Positions 41,557-50,860 of a stretch of DNA of 64,000 nt are shown here, one piece after another. The position numbers and the translations under genes were made by a program. How positions within the stretch are numbered: position 1 is the first letter of the stretch; each line of letters starts with the position of its first letter. The notes under the pieces were generated by a model, which saw only the letters and a list, made by a program, of their open reading frames with translations, did not search any database and was not told the DNA's origin. The DNA is from Lysobacterales bacterium (GTDB lineage: Bacteria > Pseudomonadota > Gammaproteobacteria > Xanthomonadales > SZUA-5): assembly GCA_022841325.1 (NCBI GenBank), contig JALHRS010000021.1, positions 1-64,000 of the forward strand. The letters run 5' to 3'.

Positions 41557-42458
41557 GAACTCCCATGCGCAAGCAGCAGGGTATCGCACTGGTGATGGTG
41601 CTGTGGGTCTCGGTGCTGATCGCCGTGCTGCTCGCCAGTTTCAGCCTGAGTGCCCGGGTCGAGGCGCTGCAGGGACGCAATCTGCTCGACGCCACCCGGG
41701 CCCGCTATGCCGCCGAAGCCGGTCTGCATCGGGCGGTTTACGAGATGCGCAGCTCGAATCCGGAATTGCGCTGGGTGGCCGACGGCCGGGTCTATCCGAT
41801 GGAATTCGAGGGCGCCGAGATCGAGATCGAGATCTATGACGAGACCGGCAAGGTCGATCTGAATGTCGCCGATCCTATCCTGCTCGGCGCATTGTTCGAA
41901 TCGGGCGGCTTGTCCAAGCCCGACGCCGAAGCACTGGCTGCAGCGGTGGTCGACTGGCGTGATCCGGATGATCTGATCAGCCCGAACGGCGCTGAAGAGG
42001 GCGAGTACCGGGCCGACGGCCGCAGCTACAAACCTCGCAACGCGCCCTTCGAGACCGTTTCCGAGTTGCAGCAGGTGCTGGGGATGAGTTTCGAGCTGTA
42101 TCGGGAACTTGAGCCCTCAATGACCATCTATTCAGGCAGGGCACAGCCGAATCCAGCCTTTGCCTCCCCCGAAGTTCTCGCCCTGATTCCCGGTATGAGC
42201 CCTGATCTGGTCCAGCTATTCGTGCAACAGCGGCAGCAGGCCATCGGTGGCCCGGCACCATCCGCACTTCCGCTTGCCTTGCCCGACGGTAGTCCCGTGG
42301 TGGCGCAGGGCGGGGGCCTTACGTACACTATCCGGTCCCGTGCGACACTGCCGGGCGGAGCGAATGCCGGTCTGGAAGCTACTGTGCGCCTAGGTGCGAG
42401 CATGGTGGCGCGCCGGCCCTTTCGCATCGTCCGCTGGCGCGACGGTGAATTCCGTTAA
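41553..42458 (+). CDS. gspK: Type II secretion minor pseudopilin GspK
   Basis: The tip pseudopilin, 301 residues from the ATG that overlaps the gspJ stop; an ATG at 41565 gives the more usual short leader MRKQQG. The cleavage site is KQQG^IALVMVLWVSVLIAVLL. The large domain after the pilin helix includes DETGKVDLNVADP and VDWRDPDDLISPNGAE, typical of GspK. Unlike gspG-J it carries no inserted repeat. Confidence 0.92.
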   Translation: MRTPMRKQQGIALVMVLWVSVLIAVLLASFSLSARVEALQGRNLLDATRARYAAEAGLHRAVYEMRSSNPELRWVADGRVYPMEFEGAEIEIEIYDETGKVDLNVADPILLGALFESGGLSKPDAEALAAAVVDWRDPDDLISPNGAEEGEYRADGRSYKPRNAPFETVSELQQVLGMSFELYRELEPSMTIYSGRAQPNPAFASPEVLALIPGMSPDLVQLFVQQRQQAIGGPAPSALPLALPDGSPVVAQGGGLTYTIRSRATLPGGANAGLEATVRLGASMVARRPFRIVRWRDGEFR

Positions 42459-42473
42459 CCTATCCCAGGCCAT

Positions 42474-43604
42474 ATGCTCGAGCTGATCCAGAAGCCATTG
42501 CGGCGCCTGAAGCAGCGCTACGAGAAGAGTGGGTTCGCCCAATTCTTGTCGTGGTGGCGCGCTGAACTGCTGTCCGCACTGCCCCCCGCCTGGCGTGAGT
42601 GGCTCGCGGCCGAGCCGCCCGTGGTCACGCTGGCGCCGGCTGCCGAGGGCTGGCTGCTGCGGCGCGTGCGTGCCGGACGCGTGGAGGTCGAGGAAACGGT
42701 AGCGGCCGATCGTGATGCCCTGCTCAGTGGCGCCGAGCGCCTTCGTGCCGGGCAGGAACATGCGCCGCGCCAGGTGCTGATGTTGCCTTCCGGGCGCACC
42801 CTGCGGCGACGCCTGACCCTGCCCTTGGCCGCCGAGGAGCATCTGGCTTCGGTACTGGCCTTCGAGATGGATCGGCAGACGCCTTTCCGTGCCGATCAGA
42901 TCTATTTCGACCATCGCATCCAGAAACGCGACCCCAGCGCCCGGACCATGCTGGTCGAGTTGCTGGCGGTGCCACGTGCAGTGCTCGACGAGTTGTTGCA
43001 GAAGGTCGGCAACTTGCCGCTGGACGCGGCCGATGTGGCGGTCGCCGAGCTGCCGGCCGGTTTCAATCTGCTGCCACCGGAGCGTCGTGCGCGCCGCGTC
43101 GACAAGCGCCTGCGCATCAACCTGATTCTGGGCGCCACCGCGGTGGCCCTGATCTGGCTGGTCATGTGGCAATCGCTGGCCTTGCGCGAACGCGCCATCG
43201 AGGATCTCAACGCCGACAAGGCCCAGTCCAGCGCCGCGGCCATGCAGAGCGCCGAGCTCAAGCGGCAGTTGCGCGATGCCATCGAGGGCGCCAGCTTTCT
43301 GGCCGACAAGAAGGCCAAGCAGGCAGTCACGGTCGACGTCCTGGCCGAAATCACCCGGCTGGTGCCTGACGATACCTGGCTGGAGCGACTGTCCTTCATA
43401 GGCAATCAGGTGCAGTTGCAGGGGCAATCGGCGCGAGCCGACAAGCTGATCGGCATCCTGACCGATTCCCGTTGTCTGTCCAAACCGCAGTTCCAGGGCA
43501 TCATTCAGCCCGACGGAGCCACTGGCAAAGAGCGCTTCAGCCTTGCCGCCGACCTCAAGACCGGAGCCTGCCATGGCACTGACACTGCTGCCGGCTCCCG
43601 GTAA
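42474..43604 (+). CDS. gspL: Type II secretion assembly protein GspL
   Basis: A 376-residue bitopic protein linking GspE to GspM. The cytoplasmic part has an actin-like/PilM-type look (LTLPLAAEEHLASVLAFEMD and TPFRADQIYFDHRI). One membrane helix (INLILGATAVALIWLVMWQSL, about residues 216-236) leads to a periplasmic ferredoxin-like PilN-type domain (LAEITRLVPDDTWLERLSF). It overlaps gspM by 32 bp. Confidence 0.87.
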   Translation: MLELIQKPLRRLKQRYEKSGFAQFLSWWRAELLSALPPAWREWLAAEPPVVTLAPAAEGWLLRRVRAGRVEVEETVAADRDALLSGAERLRAGQEHAPRQVLMLPSGRTLRRRLTLPLAAEEHLASVLAFEMDRQTPFRADQIYFDHRIQKRDPSARTMLVELLAVPRAVLDELLQKVGNLPLDAADVAVAELPAGFNLLPPERRARRVDKRLRINLILGATAVALIWLVMWQSLALRERAIEDLNADKAQSSAAAMQSAELKRQLRDAIEGASFLADKKAKQAVTVDVLAEITRLVPDDTWLERLSFIGNQVQLQGQSARADKLIGILTDSRCLSKPQFQGIIQPDGATGKERFSLAADLKTGACHGTDTAAGSR

Positions 43605-44181
43605 GGGCAAGCCCGTTGCCATAGGCCTGGCGCTGATGGTGCTGGTGCTGGCCTATTTTCTGTTGCTGCATGGGTTCATCACCCAGCATCTGGCCTATGC
43701 GGCGGAGATTTCCGATCTGAAGGAGAGTGAGCTGCGCTTCCGCCAGATTGCCAAGCAGCGCCCGCAGATCGAACAGCGGCTGGCCGAAGTCCGTCAGTTT
43801 CAGGCGGGCGCCAATTACTTCCTGCCGGAAGACAGTTTCGACCTGGCGGCCGCGAATCTCAACAGCCAGCTCAAGCAGATCATTGCCGACAAGGCCCGGG
43901 ATCCGCAGCGCTGCCAGCTCATCAGCAGTCAGAACGAGCGGCCGACCGCACCCGAGCCCTACCAGCGCGTGGTGGTCAAGGTACGCATGCGCTGCGATCT
44001 GGATGATCTGACCGAAATTCTCTACGAACTGGAGAACGCCACGCCTTTTCTGTTCGTGGCCGAACTCAATCTCTATCAGCAGCTGATGTTCCAGGGCGGC
44101 ATGCCGCAACCCAATCTCGGTGACATGGATGCGCGCTTCGATGTCTATGGCTACATCCGCAAGCCTGGAGGTCCGGGATGA
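43573..44181 (+). CDS. gspM: Type II secretion protein GspM
   Basis: A 202-residue bitopic protein with a short cytoplasmic tail, a TM helix (AIGLALMVLVLAYFLLLHGF), a coiled-coil stalk (ISDLKESELRFRQIAKQRPQ) and a periplasmic ferredoxin-like domain. It partners GspL in the platform. The ATG at 43573 lies within the end of gspL; the next gene overlaps by 4 bp. Confidence 0.85.
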   Translation: MALTLLPAPGKGKPVAIGLALMVLVLAYFLLLHGFITQHLAYAAEISDLKESELRFRQIAKQRPQIEQRLAEVRQFQAGANYFLPEDSFDLAAANLNSQLKQIIADKARDPQRCQLISSQNERPTAPEPYQRVVVKVRMRCDLDDLTEILYELENATPFLFVAELNLYQQLMFQGGMPQPNLGDMDARFDVYGYIRKPGGPG

Positions 44182-44900
44182 AGCGTGATCTCGGCCAGAT
44201 GCTGACGCTCACCCTCGGTGGCATTTGTGGCGTGTTCGCGCTGATTGCCGTACTGCAATCGCTGGGTGTGGGCTCCGGCTATCGATTGCTCAGCGACGAG
44301 TCCAGCGAGCTGGATGCCGACCTGATGAAGCCGATGCAGCAGGTGGCCTTCAATCTGCCGGATTTCTCCCAGTACATCGAGATTTCGCAGCGGCCGCTGT
44401 TCAGCAATGACCGCAAGCCGCGTCCCATCGATTCGAAGGATGCCAGTCAGGTCGCCAGCGACGCGCCGCCGCCCATTCCGCTGGACGCGACGCTGCTCGG
44501 CGTGCTGATCGATCCCGATCACCAGGTAGCCATCCTCCGCGTCAATGCCTCCAGCGCCGTGGTCCGGGTGCGCCAGGGCATGCCACTGCCTGATGATCTG
44601 GCCGGCTGGACGCTGCAGGAACTATCGCCGCGCAAGGCCGTCTTTGATGGGGGGCCGCAGCAGGGCACCGCCGAGCTCAAGCTGGACATGTCAAAGACGC
44701 CGACCGGCGCACCGATGGCGCCGCCGCCAGCGGTGGTGCCGCCGCCCGGTCAGCCCGGTGTGGCGCAGGCGGCGCAAGCTCAGCCTGTGCCGGCCGACGA
44801 GGCTGCGCGGCAGGCGGAAGTGCAGAGGATCATCGAGCAGCGCCGCGCGCAGATGCGCGCCGAGGCTGAGAAGATGAATCAGCAGCAAGGAAAGCAGTAG
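44178..44900 (+). CDS. gspN: Type II secretion GspN/XpsN protein (GspC-like)
   Basis: A 240-residue bitopic protein with TM helix LTLTLGGICGVFALIAVLQS, a periplasmic segment containing FSQYIEISQRPLFSNDRKP and an HR-type domain (PLDATLLGVLIDPDHQVAIL to RVRQGMPLPDDLAGWTLQEL), and a Pro/Ala/Gln-rich tail. In the Xanthomonas system XpsN fills the role of GspC, connecting the inner-membrane platform to the secretin. No separate gspC is seen, which supports that role here. Confidence 0.82.
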   Translation: MKRDLGQMLTLTLGGICGVFALIAVLQSLGVGSGYRLLSDESSELDADLMKPMQQVAFNLPDFSQYIEISQRPLFSNDRKPRPIDSKDASQVASDAPPPIPLDATLLGVLIDPDHQVAILRVNASSAVVRVRQGMPLPDDLAGWTLQELSPRKAVFDGGPQQGTAELKLDMSKTPTGAPMAPPPAVVPPPGQPGVAQAAQAQPVPADEAARQAEVQRIIEQRRAQMRAEAEKMNQQQGKQ

Positions 44901-44941
44901 GGCCTGCTTTGGTCCAGAAACAGGCACTAAGGAGATTTTGG

Positions 44942-47251
44942 GTGAAGAAAGGATTTCGAATCAGCGCGCTGGCAGTCATGGTGATGCTGCTGGCCTCATG
45001 CGCCACCATGCCGATGGGTGGCGATGTCGAGCGCGCCCCCGTTGCAGCGAATGAGCGTCAGCCGGCTGCCGGCAAGGTCGCGATGGACGCAGAAGCCGGC
45101 GAGAGTGGCGACAAGGCCGATGCGGAAAGCACCGCCAAGCCCGCCGAGAAGCCCAGCAATGTGTTGCAGGAAGGCACCGGGCAGCTGATCAACATCAACG
45201 CGGCCAGCAAGCTGCCGCGCAAGCCGCCGGAGCAGGGCAAGGCCAGCCTCAATTTCGCCGACATGCCGATCGCCGACGTGGTCAAGATGATCCTGGGCGA
45301 TCTGCTCGGTGAGAACTACATCATCTCTGCAGGCGTCAGCGGCACCGTGACCTTTTCCACTGCCCGGCCGGTCACGCCCGAACAGGCGTTCTCGATCCTG
45401 GAAATGCTGCTGTCCTGGAACAACCTGGCGCTGGTCTACGTCGATGGCCAGTATTCCGTGGTTCCATCTGCCAATGCCGTGCGCGGCAATCTGACACCGC
45501 GCGTGGGCTCGGCCGATCAGGCCCGTGGCTACGAGGTGCGGGCTGTGCCGCTGGACTACATCGCGCCCACCGAGATGGAGAAGCTGCTGCAGCCCTATGC
45601 CAAGGAAGGCGCGATCCTCAAGGCGGACAACGCCCGCAGCATCATCGTGGTCGCCGGCAGTCGTCGCGAACTGGAAAACTACATGGCCACCATCGACGTC
45701 TTCGATGTCGACTGGATCAAGGGCATGTCCATCGGCCTGATCACGCTGGAGCAGGCCGAGGCCAAGACCCTGGGGCCCGAACTGGAGCAGATCTTCGGCG
45801 AGCAGTCGCAATCGCCGCTGGCCGGCATGTTCCGCTTCATCCCCATCGAGCGCCTCAACGCGATCATGGTGATCACCCCTCAGCGCCGCTATCTGGATGA
45901 AGCCGAGCGCTGGATTGCGCGTCTCGACCAGGGCGGCAATCAGCCCGGCGTGCGGCTCTTCGTCTACGACGTGAAGAACGTCAAGGCCACGGATCTGGCT
46001 GATCGCCTCAACGATATCTTCGGCAGTTCTGGCGGCGAGTCCCGTCGCGCCAACACCTCATCGGCTGCGGGCGGTCTGGCTCCGGGTCTGCAGCCCGTTG
46101 AGCTGTCGTCCTCGACCGGGGGCTCGCTGAATCTGCGCAGTCCCACCGGGGAGAAGGCATCTGAACCCAAGCCCTCGCGCAGCGACAACAGTCCCAGTTC
46201 GCCGGGTCTGGCGCCCGCTGGTGCACCGTCGGGCGGTGGTGGCGATCAGGGCCTGGCGATCGTTGACGGTGAAGAGATCCGCATCACCGCCGTTGAAGAA
46301 AACAACCAGCTGATCGTGCGCGCCACGCCTGGGCAGTATGAAGCGATCCGCGGCGCCATCCGCAAGCTCGATTCGGTGCCGCTGCAGGTGCACATCGAAG
46401 CCCGCCTGCTGGATGTGTCCCTGGTCAACAAGCTCAAGTACGGCGTGCAATGGTATTTCGAGGATGCACTGGCGCAGTTGCCTCTGCCGGGTGAGGAGAC
46501 GGACAATGGAGGCGCCGCCGCCAAGGCCGTCGTCGAACGCATGAGCTACGGCACCGTCAACGGCAGTGACAACAATTTCATCTTCCGGGGCACCAGCGCT
46601 GGCGCACTGGTCAACCTGCTGCAGAACGAAAGTGACGCCAAGGTGCTGTCGGCGCCCTCGGTGATGGTGCTGAACAACACCGAGGCATCGATCAACGTCG
46701 GTCAGCAGATTCCGGTGGTCAGCAGCCAGTTTGTGGGTATCGGCACTGGTACCGGCGGTTCGGTGGGCCAGAGTTATGTGCAGTTCCGCGACACCGGCAT
46801 CATCCTCAACGTCAAGCCGCGGGTGAATCCAGGCGGCCTGGTGTTCATGGAAATCCAGGCCGAGCAAAGCACGCCGGGCCCGGCAGCTGACGCCATCGGC
46901 GGCAACGTATCGGTGGACAAGAAGACCATAGAAACCGAAGTGGCGGTGCAGAGCGGCGATACCATCCTGCTCGGCGGCCTGATTCAGCAGAATGACTCGA
47001 ATGCCCAGTCCGGCTTTCCGGGGCTGATGAAGATTCCAGTGATCGGACGCCTGTTCGGAAGCACCACGACTGACAATTCCCGCAAGGAACTCCTGGTGCT
47101 GATCACGCCCACGGTCATCCGTGGTGGCGGCGAGAATGCCCGGGAATTGACCGAAGAGTACAAGAAGCGCTTCCAGGGGCTCGCGCCGCTGATCGAAGAC
47201 ATGGAAGCGGCCGAGCGTGCGCGGCTGGAATTGAAGGAATCGGGACGCTGA
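44942..47251 (+). CDS. gspD: Type II secretion outer-membrane secretin GspD
   Basis: The multimeric outer-membrane gate, 769 residues. The GTG at 44942 is chosen because AAGGAG lies about 7 bp upstream; an in-frame TTG at 44909 lacks one. The N-terminus is a lipoprotein-type signal (ALAVMVMLLASC, lipobox LASC), as in XpsD, so it may be self-piloting. N0 (LNFADMPIADVVKMILGDLL) and N1-N3 domains precede a Gly/Ser/Pro-rich insert at about residues 360-435 and the secretin domain (VLSAPSVMVLNNTEASINVG to TILLGGLIQQND). It ends the gsp operon. Confidence 0.95.
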   Translation: MKKGFRISALAVMVMLLASCATMPMGGDVERAPVAANERQPAAGKVAMDAEAGESGDKADAESTAKPAEKPSNVLQEGTGQLININAASKLPRKPPEQGKASLNFADMPIADVVKMILGDLLGENYIISAGVSGTVTFSTARPVTPEQAFSILEMLLSWNNLALVYVDGQYSVVPSANAVRGNLTPRVGSADQARGYEVRAVPLDYIAPTEMEKLLQPYAKEGAILKADNARSIIVVAGSRRELENYMATIDVFDVDWIKGMSIGLITLEQAEAKTLGPELEQIFGEQSQSPLAGMFRFIPIERLNAIMVITPQRRYLDEAERWIARLDQGGNQPGVRLFVYDVKNVKATDLADRLNDIFGSSGGESRRANTSSAAGGLAPGLQPVELSSSTGGSLNLRSPTGEKASEPKPSRSDNSPSSPGLAPAGAPSGGGGDQGLAIVDGEEIRITAVEENNQLIVRATPGQYEAIRGAIRKLDSVPLQVHIEARLLDVSLVNKLKYGVQWYFEDALAQLPLPGEETDNGGAAAKAVVERMSYGTVNGSDNNFIFRGTSAGALVNLLQNESDAKVLSAPSVMVLNNTEASINVGQQIPVVSSQFVGIGTGTGGSVGQSYVQFRDTGIILNVKPRVNPGGLVFMEIQAEQSTPGPAADAIGGNVSVDKKTIETEVAVQSGDTILLGGLIQQNDSNAQSGFPGLMKIPVIGRLFGSTTTDNSRKELLVLITPTVIRGGGENARELTEEYKKRFQGLAPLIEDMEAAERARLELKESGR

Positions 47252-47260
47252 AGCGTTCGC

Positions 47261-47281
47261 CGCTCCACGGATCGTGGAGCG
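47261..47281. terminator. Hairpin after gspD
   Basis: CGCTCCACG (47261-47269) and CGTGGAGCG (47273-47281) form a perfect 9-bp stem with a GAT loop, 10 bp after the gspD stop. There is no T-run, so termination may be partial and the lipoprotein gene that follows may still be read through. Confidence 0.5.
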
Positions 47282-47313
47282 AAAGCAGACAATGAAGACC
47301 AAGGAGTAGAAGG

Positions 47314-47781
47314 ATGAGATTCAAATCTGGCCCCATGGCGCGAGCCGCGCTGGTCGGCCTCGCTGTGCTCACGCTGGCCGCCTGCGGTCAGCGTGCAACG
47401 CGTCCGGATTCGGCCATGGCCGAGTCCGGACCGAAGGCCGCGCCGGAAGAAGCAGTCAAGCGCCGCGCGGTCAAACGCTGGGATCTGTTGATCGAGCGAG
47501 ACTTCGAGAAAGCCTATGAGTTGCTCTCTCCAGGCTATCGTGAAGTGCAGACTCAAGAGAACTACGTTCGCACCATGAAGGACCGGCCGGTGCAGTGGAC
47601 CAGTGTCTTTTTTCAGAAAGCCACTTGCGAGCCGGACGTTTGTACCGTAGAAATACAAGTCAATGCTCAATTCCAGATGCCGGTGATGCGCGTTGGGACG
47701 GTGGATGCGCTCAACGTGGTCACTGAAAACTGGATCTTGAGTGATGGAGAGTGGTACTTGGTTCCGAACGCTGATCGCTGA
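47314..47781 (+). CDS. Small lipoprotein of unknown function
   Basis: A 155-residue protein with signal MARAALVGLAVLTLAACGQ (lipobox LAAC), a short charged linker and a domain that begins AVKRWDLLIERDFEKAYELL and ends NWILSDGEWYLVPN. The helix-then-sheet wording resembles NTF2/SnoaL-like or DUF4878-type folds, but no family is assigned. A strong AAGGAG ribosome-binding site precedes ATG. Location behind gspD hints at an envelope role linked to secretion; that is speculation. Confidence 0.65.
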   Translation: MRFKSGPMARAALVGLAVLTLAACGQRATRPDSAMAESGPKAAPEEAVKRRAVKRWDLLIERDFEKAYELLSPGYREVQTQENYVRTMKDRPVQWTSVFFQKATCEPDVCTVEIQVNAQFQMPVMRVGTVDALNVVTENWILSDGEWYLVPNADR

Positions 47782-47918
47782 TCGGTTGTTGCATGCTTGT
47801 TCGAGTTGTCTTAGCATTCGTCGTGCTCTCGTCTAACCTTGCCGAAAAGAGGGGTCAACCCCCAACTCGGAGTAAGGTTGGAATAGGCCAAGCCCTGTAG
47901 TTGACTAGGAGTGTTGTA

Positions 47919-49511
47919 ATGAAAAAGAACACCATGGCGACTGCCATCGTAGCCGGCCTCGCCGGCGTCGCTGGCATCGCGAATATTTCCACCGCGGTGA
48001 ACCTGAATCCTGATGGCGTTGGTCAGGTCCTGATCTACCCGTACTACACCGTCAATGGTGGCAACACGACCGTCATGTCGGTCGTCAACACCACCAGCGC
48101 CGGCAAGGCCGTCAAGGTCCGTTTCCTGGATGCGCGTAACTCGCGTGAAGTGCTCGACTTCAATCTGTACCTGTCCGAGTACGACGTGTGGACCGCCGGT
48201 CTGTTCTCGCTGGCCGATTCCGGCCCGGGTAACATCGTCACCACCGACACCAGCTGCACCGTGCCGGGTATCGAAAGCGGTATCTTCCTGCTGCCGACGC
48301 TGGCAGACGGTCGCCGTTACTTCCCGTTCCGTACCTCCGCCTTCACCGATTTCTCGGCGGCTGGTCTGAACACTGCTTCGCCGACCCGTACGCGTGACGG
48401 TTATGTCGAAATCATCGAGATGGGTTCCATCCCGACGAATTCGACCTTCGGCAGCGCCCTGACCCACAGCAACGGTCGTCCGGGTTCCTGCGCGTTCCTG
48501 GAAGCCGCCTGGTTGGGTTCGGGTAGCCCGGGCGCCAATGGCATCTGGGTCCAGGATCCGTTCTTTGATCTGGAGCCGCCGTCGGGTGGCCTGTTCGGTG
48601 GCGCCGCCATCGTCGACGTGGCTGACGGTACCTACCTGAGCTACAACGCTGAAGCGATCGACGGCTTCTCGGCCTCGATCCAGCACACTGCCCCGGGTTC
48701 CATCTTCCCGAACCTGGCCAGTGTCAACAGCACCACGCCGGGTAACGTCACCAGCTACGTGTTCGATCGTGGCCGTCTGATCACCAGCAACTGGACGACC
48801 GCCGGTGGCGGTGGTTTCCGCGCTGTGTCGGCTCTGTTCATGCGTGAGGCCGTGTTCAATGAATACGAACTCGACACGAACCTGGGTGCAGGCACCGAGT
48901 GGGTGGTCACCTTCCCGACCCGTAAGTTCCACGTGACGAGCTCGACCGGTTTCACGGCTCCGTTCACCAGCGGCTTCAGTGGTTGCGAGCGCGTTTCCAG
49001 CCGCATCTACGATCGTGAAGAGCGTACCTTTGCTCTGTTCGATTTCTCGCCGGGTGCTGGTCAGCAGCAGGTTTGCTGGGAAGCCAACCCGCTGTGGTTC
49101 TCGCGTACCCCGCTGAATTCGGCCAGTGCAACGCCGATCCTCGGCGCCCCGGGCGCAGCCGGCAGCGTTTCCTCGCTGTGGACGGGCATCCCGACCTACC
49201 TGGAAGTCTTCGGCATCATCCAGAGGACCTTCACCAATGGTTGGTTCTGGCTGGGCTTCTACGACGAGAACGCGATCAACGGCCAGGGTATCCCGACCCC
49301 GCTGACGCGCGCTCCGCTCGTCGAGACCAACCCGGGCGCTGGCAACACGCCTGACAGCTACTACGGTCTCCCGGCCGTTGGCTTCTGGGCTCTGCGCGTT
49401 GTCAACGTGAACCAGGGCGCTGGTCTGCAGGCCTCGTACGCCGGTGCTTACCCGCACCGCGCCTCGCGCGCTTGCTTCAAGGGTGCTTTCGGTACGGCTC
49501 CTTGCGATTGA
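47919..49511 (+). CDS. Putative abundant secreted or surface protein of unknown family
   Basis: A 530-residue protein with a signal peptide (TMATAIVAGLAGVAGIANIS) and a beta-rich mature part (GQVLIYPYYTVNGGNTTVMS; VVNTTSAGKAVKVRFLDARN). Codon choice differs from neighbours: many CGT, GGT and CCG codons and regular use of CTG, as in highly expressed genes. It has an AGGAG ribosome-binding site, stands as a single gene, and ends in a strong terminator. Four cysteines or more in the mature part suggest disulfides. No domain recognised; it could be secreted through the adjacent type II system or be an outer-membrane or S-layer-type protein. Confidence 0.65.
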   Translation: MKKNTMATAIVAGLAGVAGIANISTAVNLNPDGVGQVLIYPYYTVNGGNTTVMSVVNTTSAGKAVKVRFLDARNSREVLDFNLYLSEYDVWTAGLFSLADSGPGNIVTTDTSCTVPGIESGIFLLPTLADGRRYFPFRTSAFTDFSAAGLNTASPTRTRDGYVEIIEMGSIPTNSTFGSALTHSNGRPGSCAFLEAAWLGSGSPGANGIWVQDPFFDLEPPSGGLFGGAAIVDVADGTYLSYNAEAIDGFSASIQHTAPGSIFPNLASVNSTTPGNVTSYVFDRGRLITSNWTTAGGGGFRAVSALFMREAVFNEYELDTNLGAGTEWVVTFPTRKFHVTSSTGFTAPFTSGFSGCERVSSRIYDREERTFALFDFSPGAGQQQVCWEANPLWFSRTPLNSASATPILGAPGAAGSVSSLWTGIPTYLEVFGIIQRTFTNGWFWLGFYDENAINGQGIPTPLTRAPLVETNPGAGNTPDSYYGLPAVGFWALRVVNVNQGAGLQASYAGAYPHRASRACFKGAFGTAPCD

Positions 49512-49537
49512 TCCACGCTTGAGTTGTAGTTACACAG

Positions 49538-49567
49538 AAGGGGGGCGAAAGCCCCCCTTCTTCTTTT
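49538..49567 (+). terminator. Rho-independent terminator
   Basis: AAGGGGGGC, a GAAA tetraloop and GCCCCCCTT form a perfect 9-bp stem, followed by CTTCTTTT. It lies 27 bp after the stop of the 530-residue protein gene and is the best intrinsic terminator in the window. Confidence 0.92.
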
Positions 49568-49716
49568 CTGAATTGCCATAACAGAGGCGGTGCGGCGTTA
49601 AGCAACGCTGTCCGCAATCGGCAACAAAACCGCAGATTCACTGTCAACGATTGCAGTTGGTGCCAATCGGTGGCAGCCTTCATGCGCCTTTGAAGTTCTT
49701 GTTGGGAGTATGGTTG

Positions 49717-50688
49717 ATGCAGTCGTACCTGCAATCTCGCTTTGCACAGTTTGCCTTGTTGGCACTGCCTGCTTTTCTGGGCATGAGCAGCCCCGCAACT
49801 GCGCAAACCGTGTCCCTGGACAACGTGACTCCGATCAGTCTGACCAATTCATCGACGGTGAGCGCGGTCAGCATCAACGCGTCCACCGGCAATGTGATCG
49901 TCCGATCCTCGGCAGGCAACTACAATGTCTGTACGCAGCCAGCCGGACCGACGATCAACAGCTTTGCGCCTACGACCTCGGTCGTGCAGACGGGCGCCAA
50001 CATCACCCTGAACTGGTCGTCGTCGAACACGACTTCCTGCTCACCGCAGCAAGGTACCGGCACCACCTGGTCCAGTTTCGGCACCTTGCCGACCAGCGGC
50101 AGCCAGACTTTTGCTGCGCCCGGCACCGCCCAGACCATCACCTTTCAGCTGACCTGCACCAACGGCACCTCCAATGTCAGCCAGACCACCCAGGTGACCG
50201 TGCAGACCGGCGGTGGCGGCGGCGGCAACTGCATTGCGGCCTATCCGGTCGCACAGGCGGCCTCCTTCTCCACGGTCTTCAACACCTGGCCTGCGCTTGG
50301 CACCCGTAAACGTATCATCGTGCCATTCAACGGTTACGTCGCCTATAGCTTCACGGCAACTTCGCAGCCGGGGCAATTCGGTACCTTTGCCACGGGTGAG
50401 TACCCCGGCGATGGTGATGGCGTGGGTCTGATGTCCATCTCGGCCTCGAATCAACAAGGGTGCTTCGACCCCACCAAGCTGGCGCCGAACTGTCTGTCTC
50501 CGGTCTCCAGAACCGTATCGATCGGCTGGGCCAATGGCTCTACCCAGTTCAGTTGTTCGCTGACGCCGGGCACGAGCTACTGGCTGAACTGGACCTATGG
50601 TGGCACCACGGTGCCGGGCTCGGGCCCCTATTGCCCGATCGGCCCCAGCAGTTGTGGCGCCGACGCCCAGAACCAGATTCAGGACTGA
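49717..50688 (+). CDS. Secreted protein with Ig-like region and glycine linker, function unknown
   Basis: A 323-residue protein. The signal peptide (FAQFALLALPAFLGMSSPATAQ) is followed by a Thr/Ser/Asn-rich segment, an Ig-like stretch (PTINSFAPTTSVVQTGANIT, with LNWSSSNTTSC), a GGGGGG linker near residue 180, and a C-terminal domain with several cysteines (QQGCFDPTKLAPNCLSP; GPYCPIGPSSCGADA). ATG 49717 has GGGAG upstream. Neither a PEP-CTERM nor an IPTL-CTERM sorting tail is present. It may be an exported adhesive or binding protein. Confidence 0.6.
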   Translation: MQSYLQSRFAQFALLALPAFLGMSSPATAQTVSLDNVTPISLTNSSTVSAVSINASTGNVIVRSSAGNYNVCTQPAGPTINSFAPTTSVVQTGANITLNWSSSNTTSCSPQQGTGTTWSSFGTLPTSGSQTFAAPGTAQTITFQLTCTNGTSNVSQTTQVTVQTGGGGGGNCIAAYPVAQAASFSTVFNTWPALGTRKRIIVPFNGYVAYSFTATSQPGQFGTFATGEYPGDGDGVGLMSISASNQQGCFDPTKLAPNCLSPVSRTVSIGWANGSTQFSCSLTPGTSYWLNWTYGGTTVPGSGPYCPIGPSSCGADAQNQIQD

Positions 50689-50699
50689 GCTCTGTAGCC

Positions 50700-50759
50700 G
50701 GCCCGATCCAGATCGGGCCAGCCTTGACTTATCCGGGTGCAGAGCTTCGCTCTGCACCC
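50700..50759. terminator. Two consecutive perfect hairpins
   Basis: GGCCCGAT/ATCGGGCC with loop CCAG (50700-50719), then GGGTGCAGAGC/GCTCTGCACCC with loop TTC (50735-50759). They lie 11 bp after the preceding stop codon and about 100 bp before the next start. No T-run follows, so they may be stabilising 3' stems or dispersed palindromes rather than a classical terminator. Confidence 0.55.
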
Positions 50760-50860
50760 GCTTTCAGTTGCAACTTTTGCGCCGACCCGCGGTCATTGAT
50801 CTTCTCAAGGTGCGTTTTGACGCATCCTGCCAATGACCCATCCAACAGCGAGTACACCTC

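Noticed and set aside
48000..49500. Minus-strand frame opposite the 530-residue protein
   Set aside because: The plus-strand gene has a signal peptide, ribosome-binding site, biased codons and a terminator in the right place. The antisense frame has none of these.
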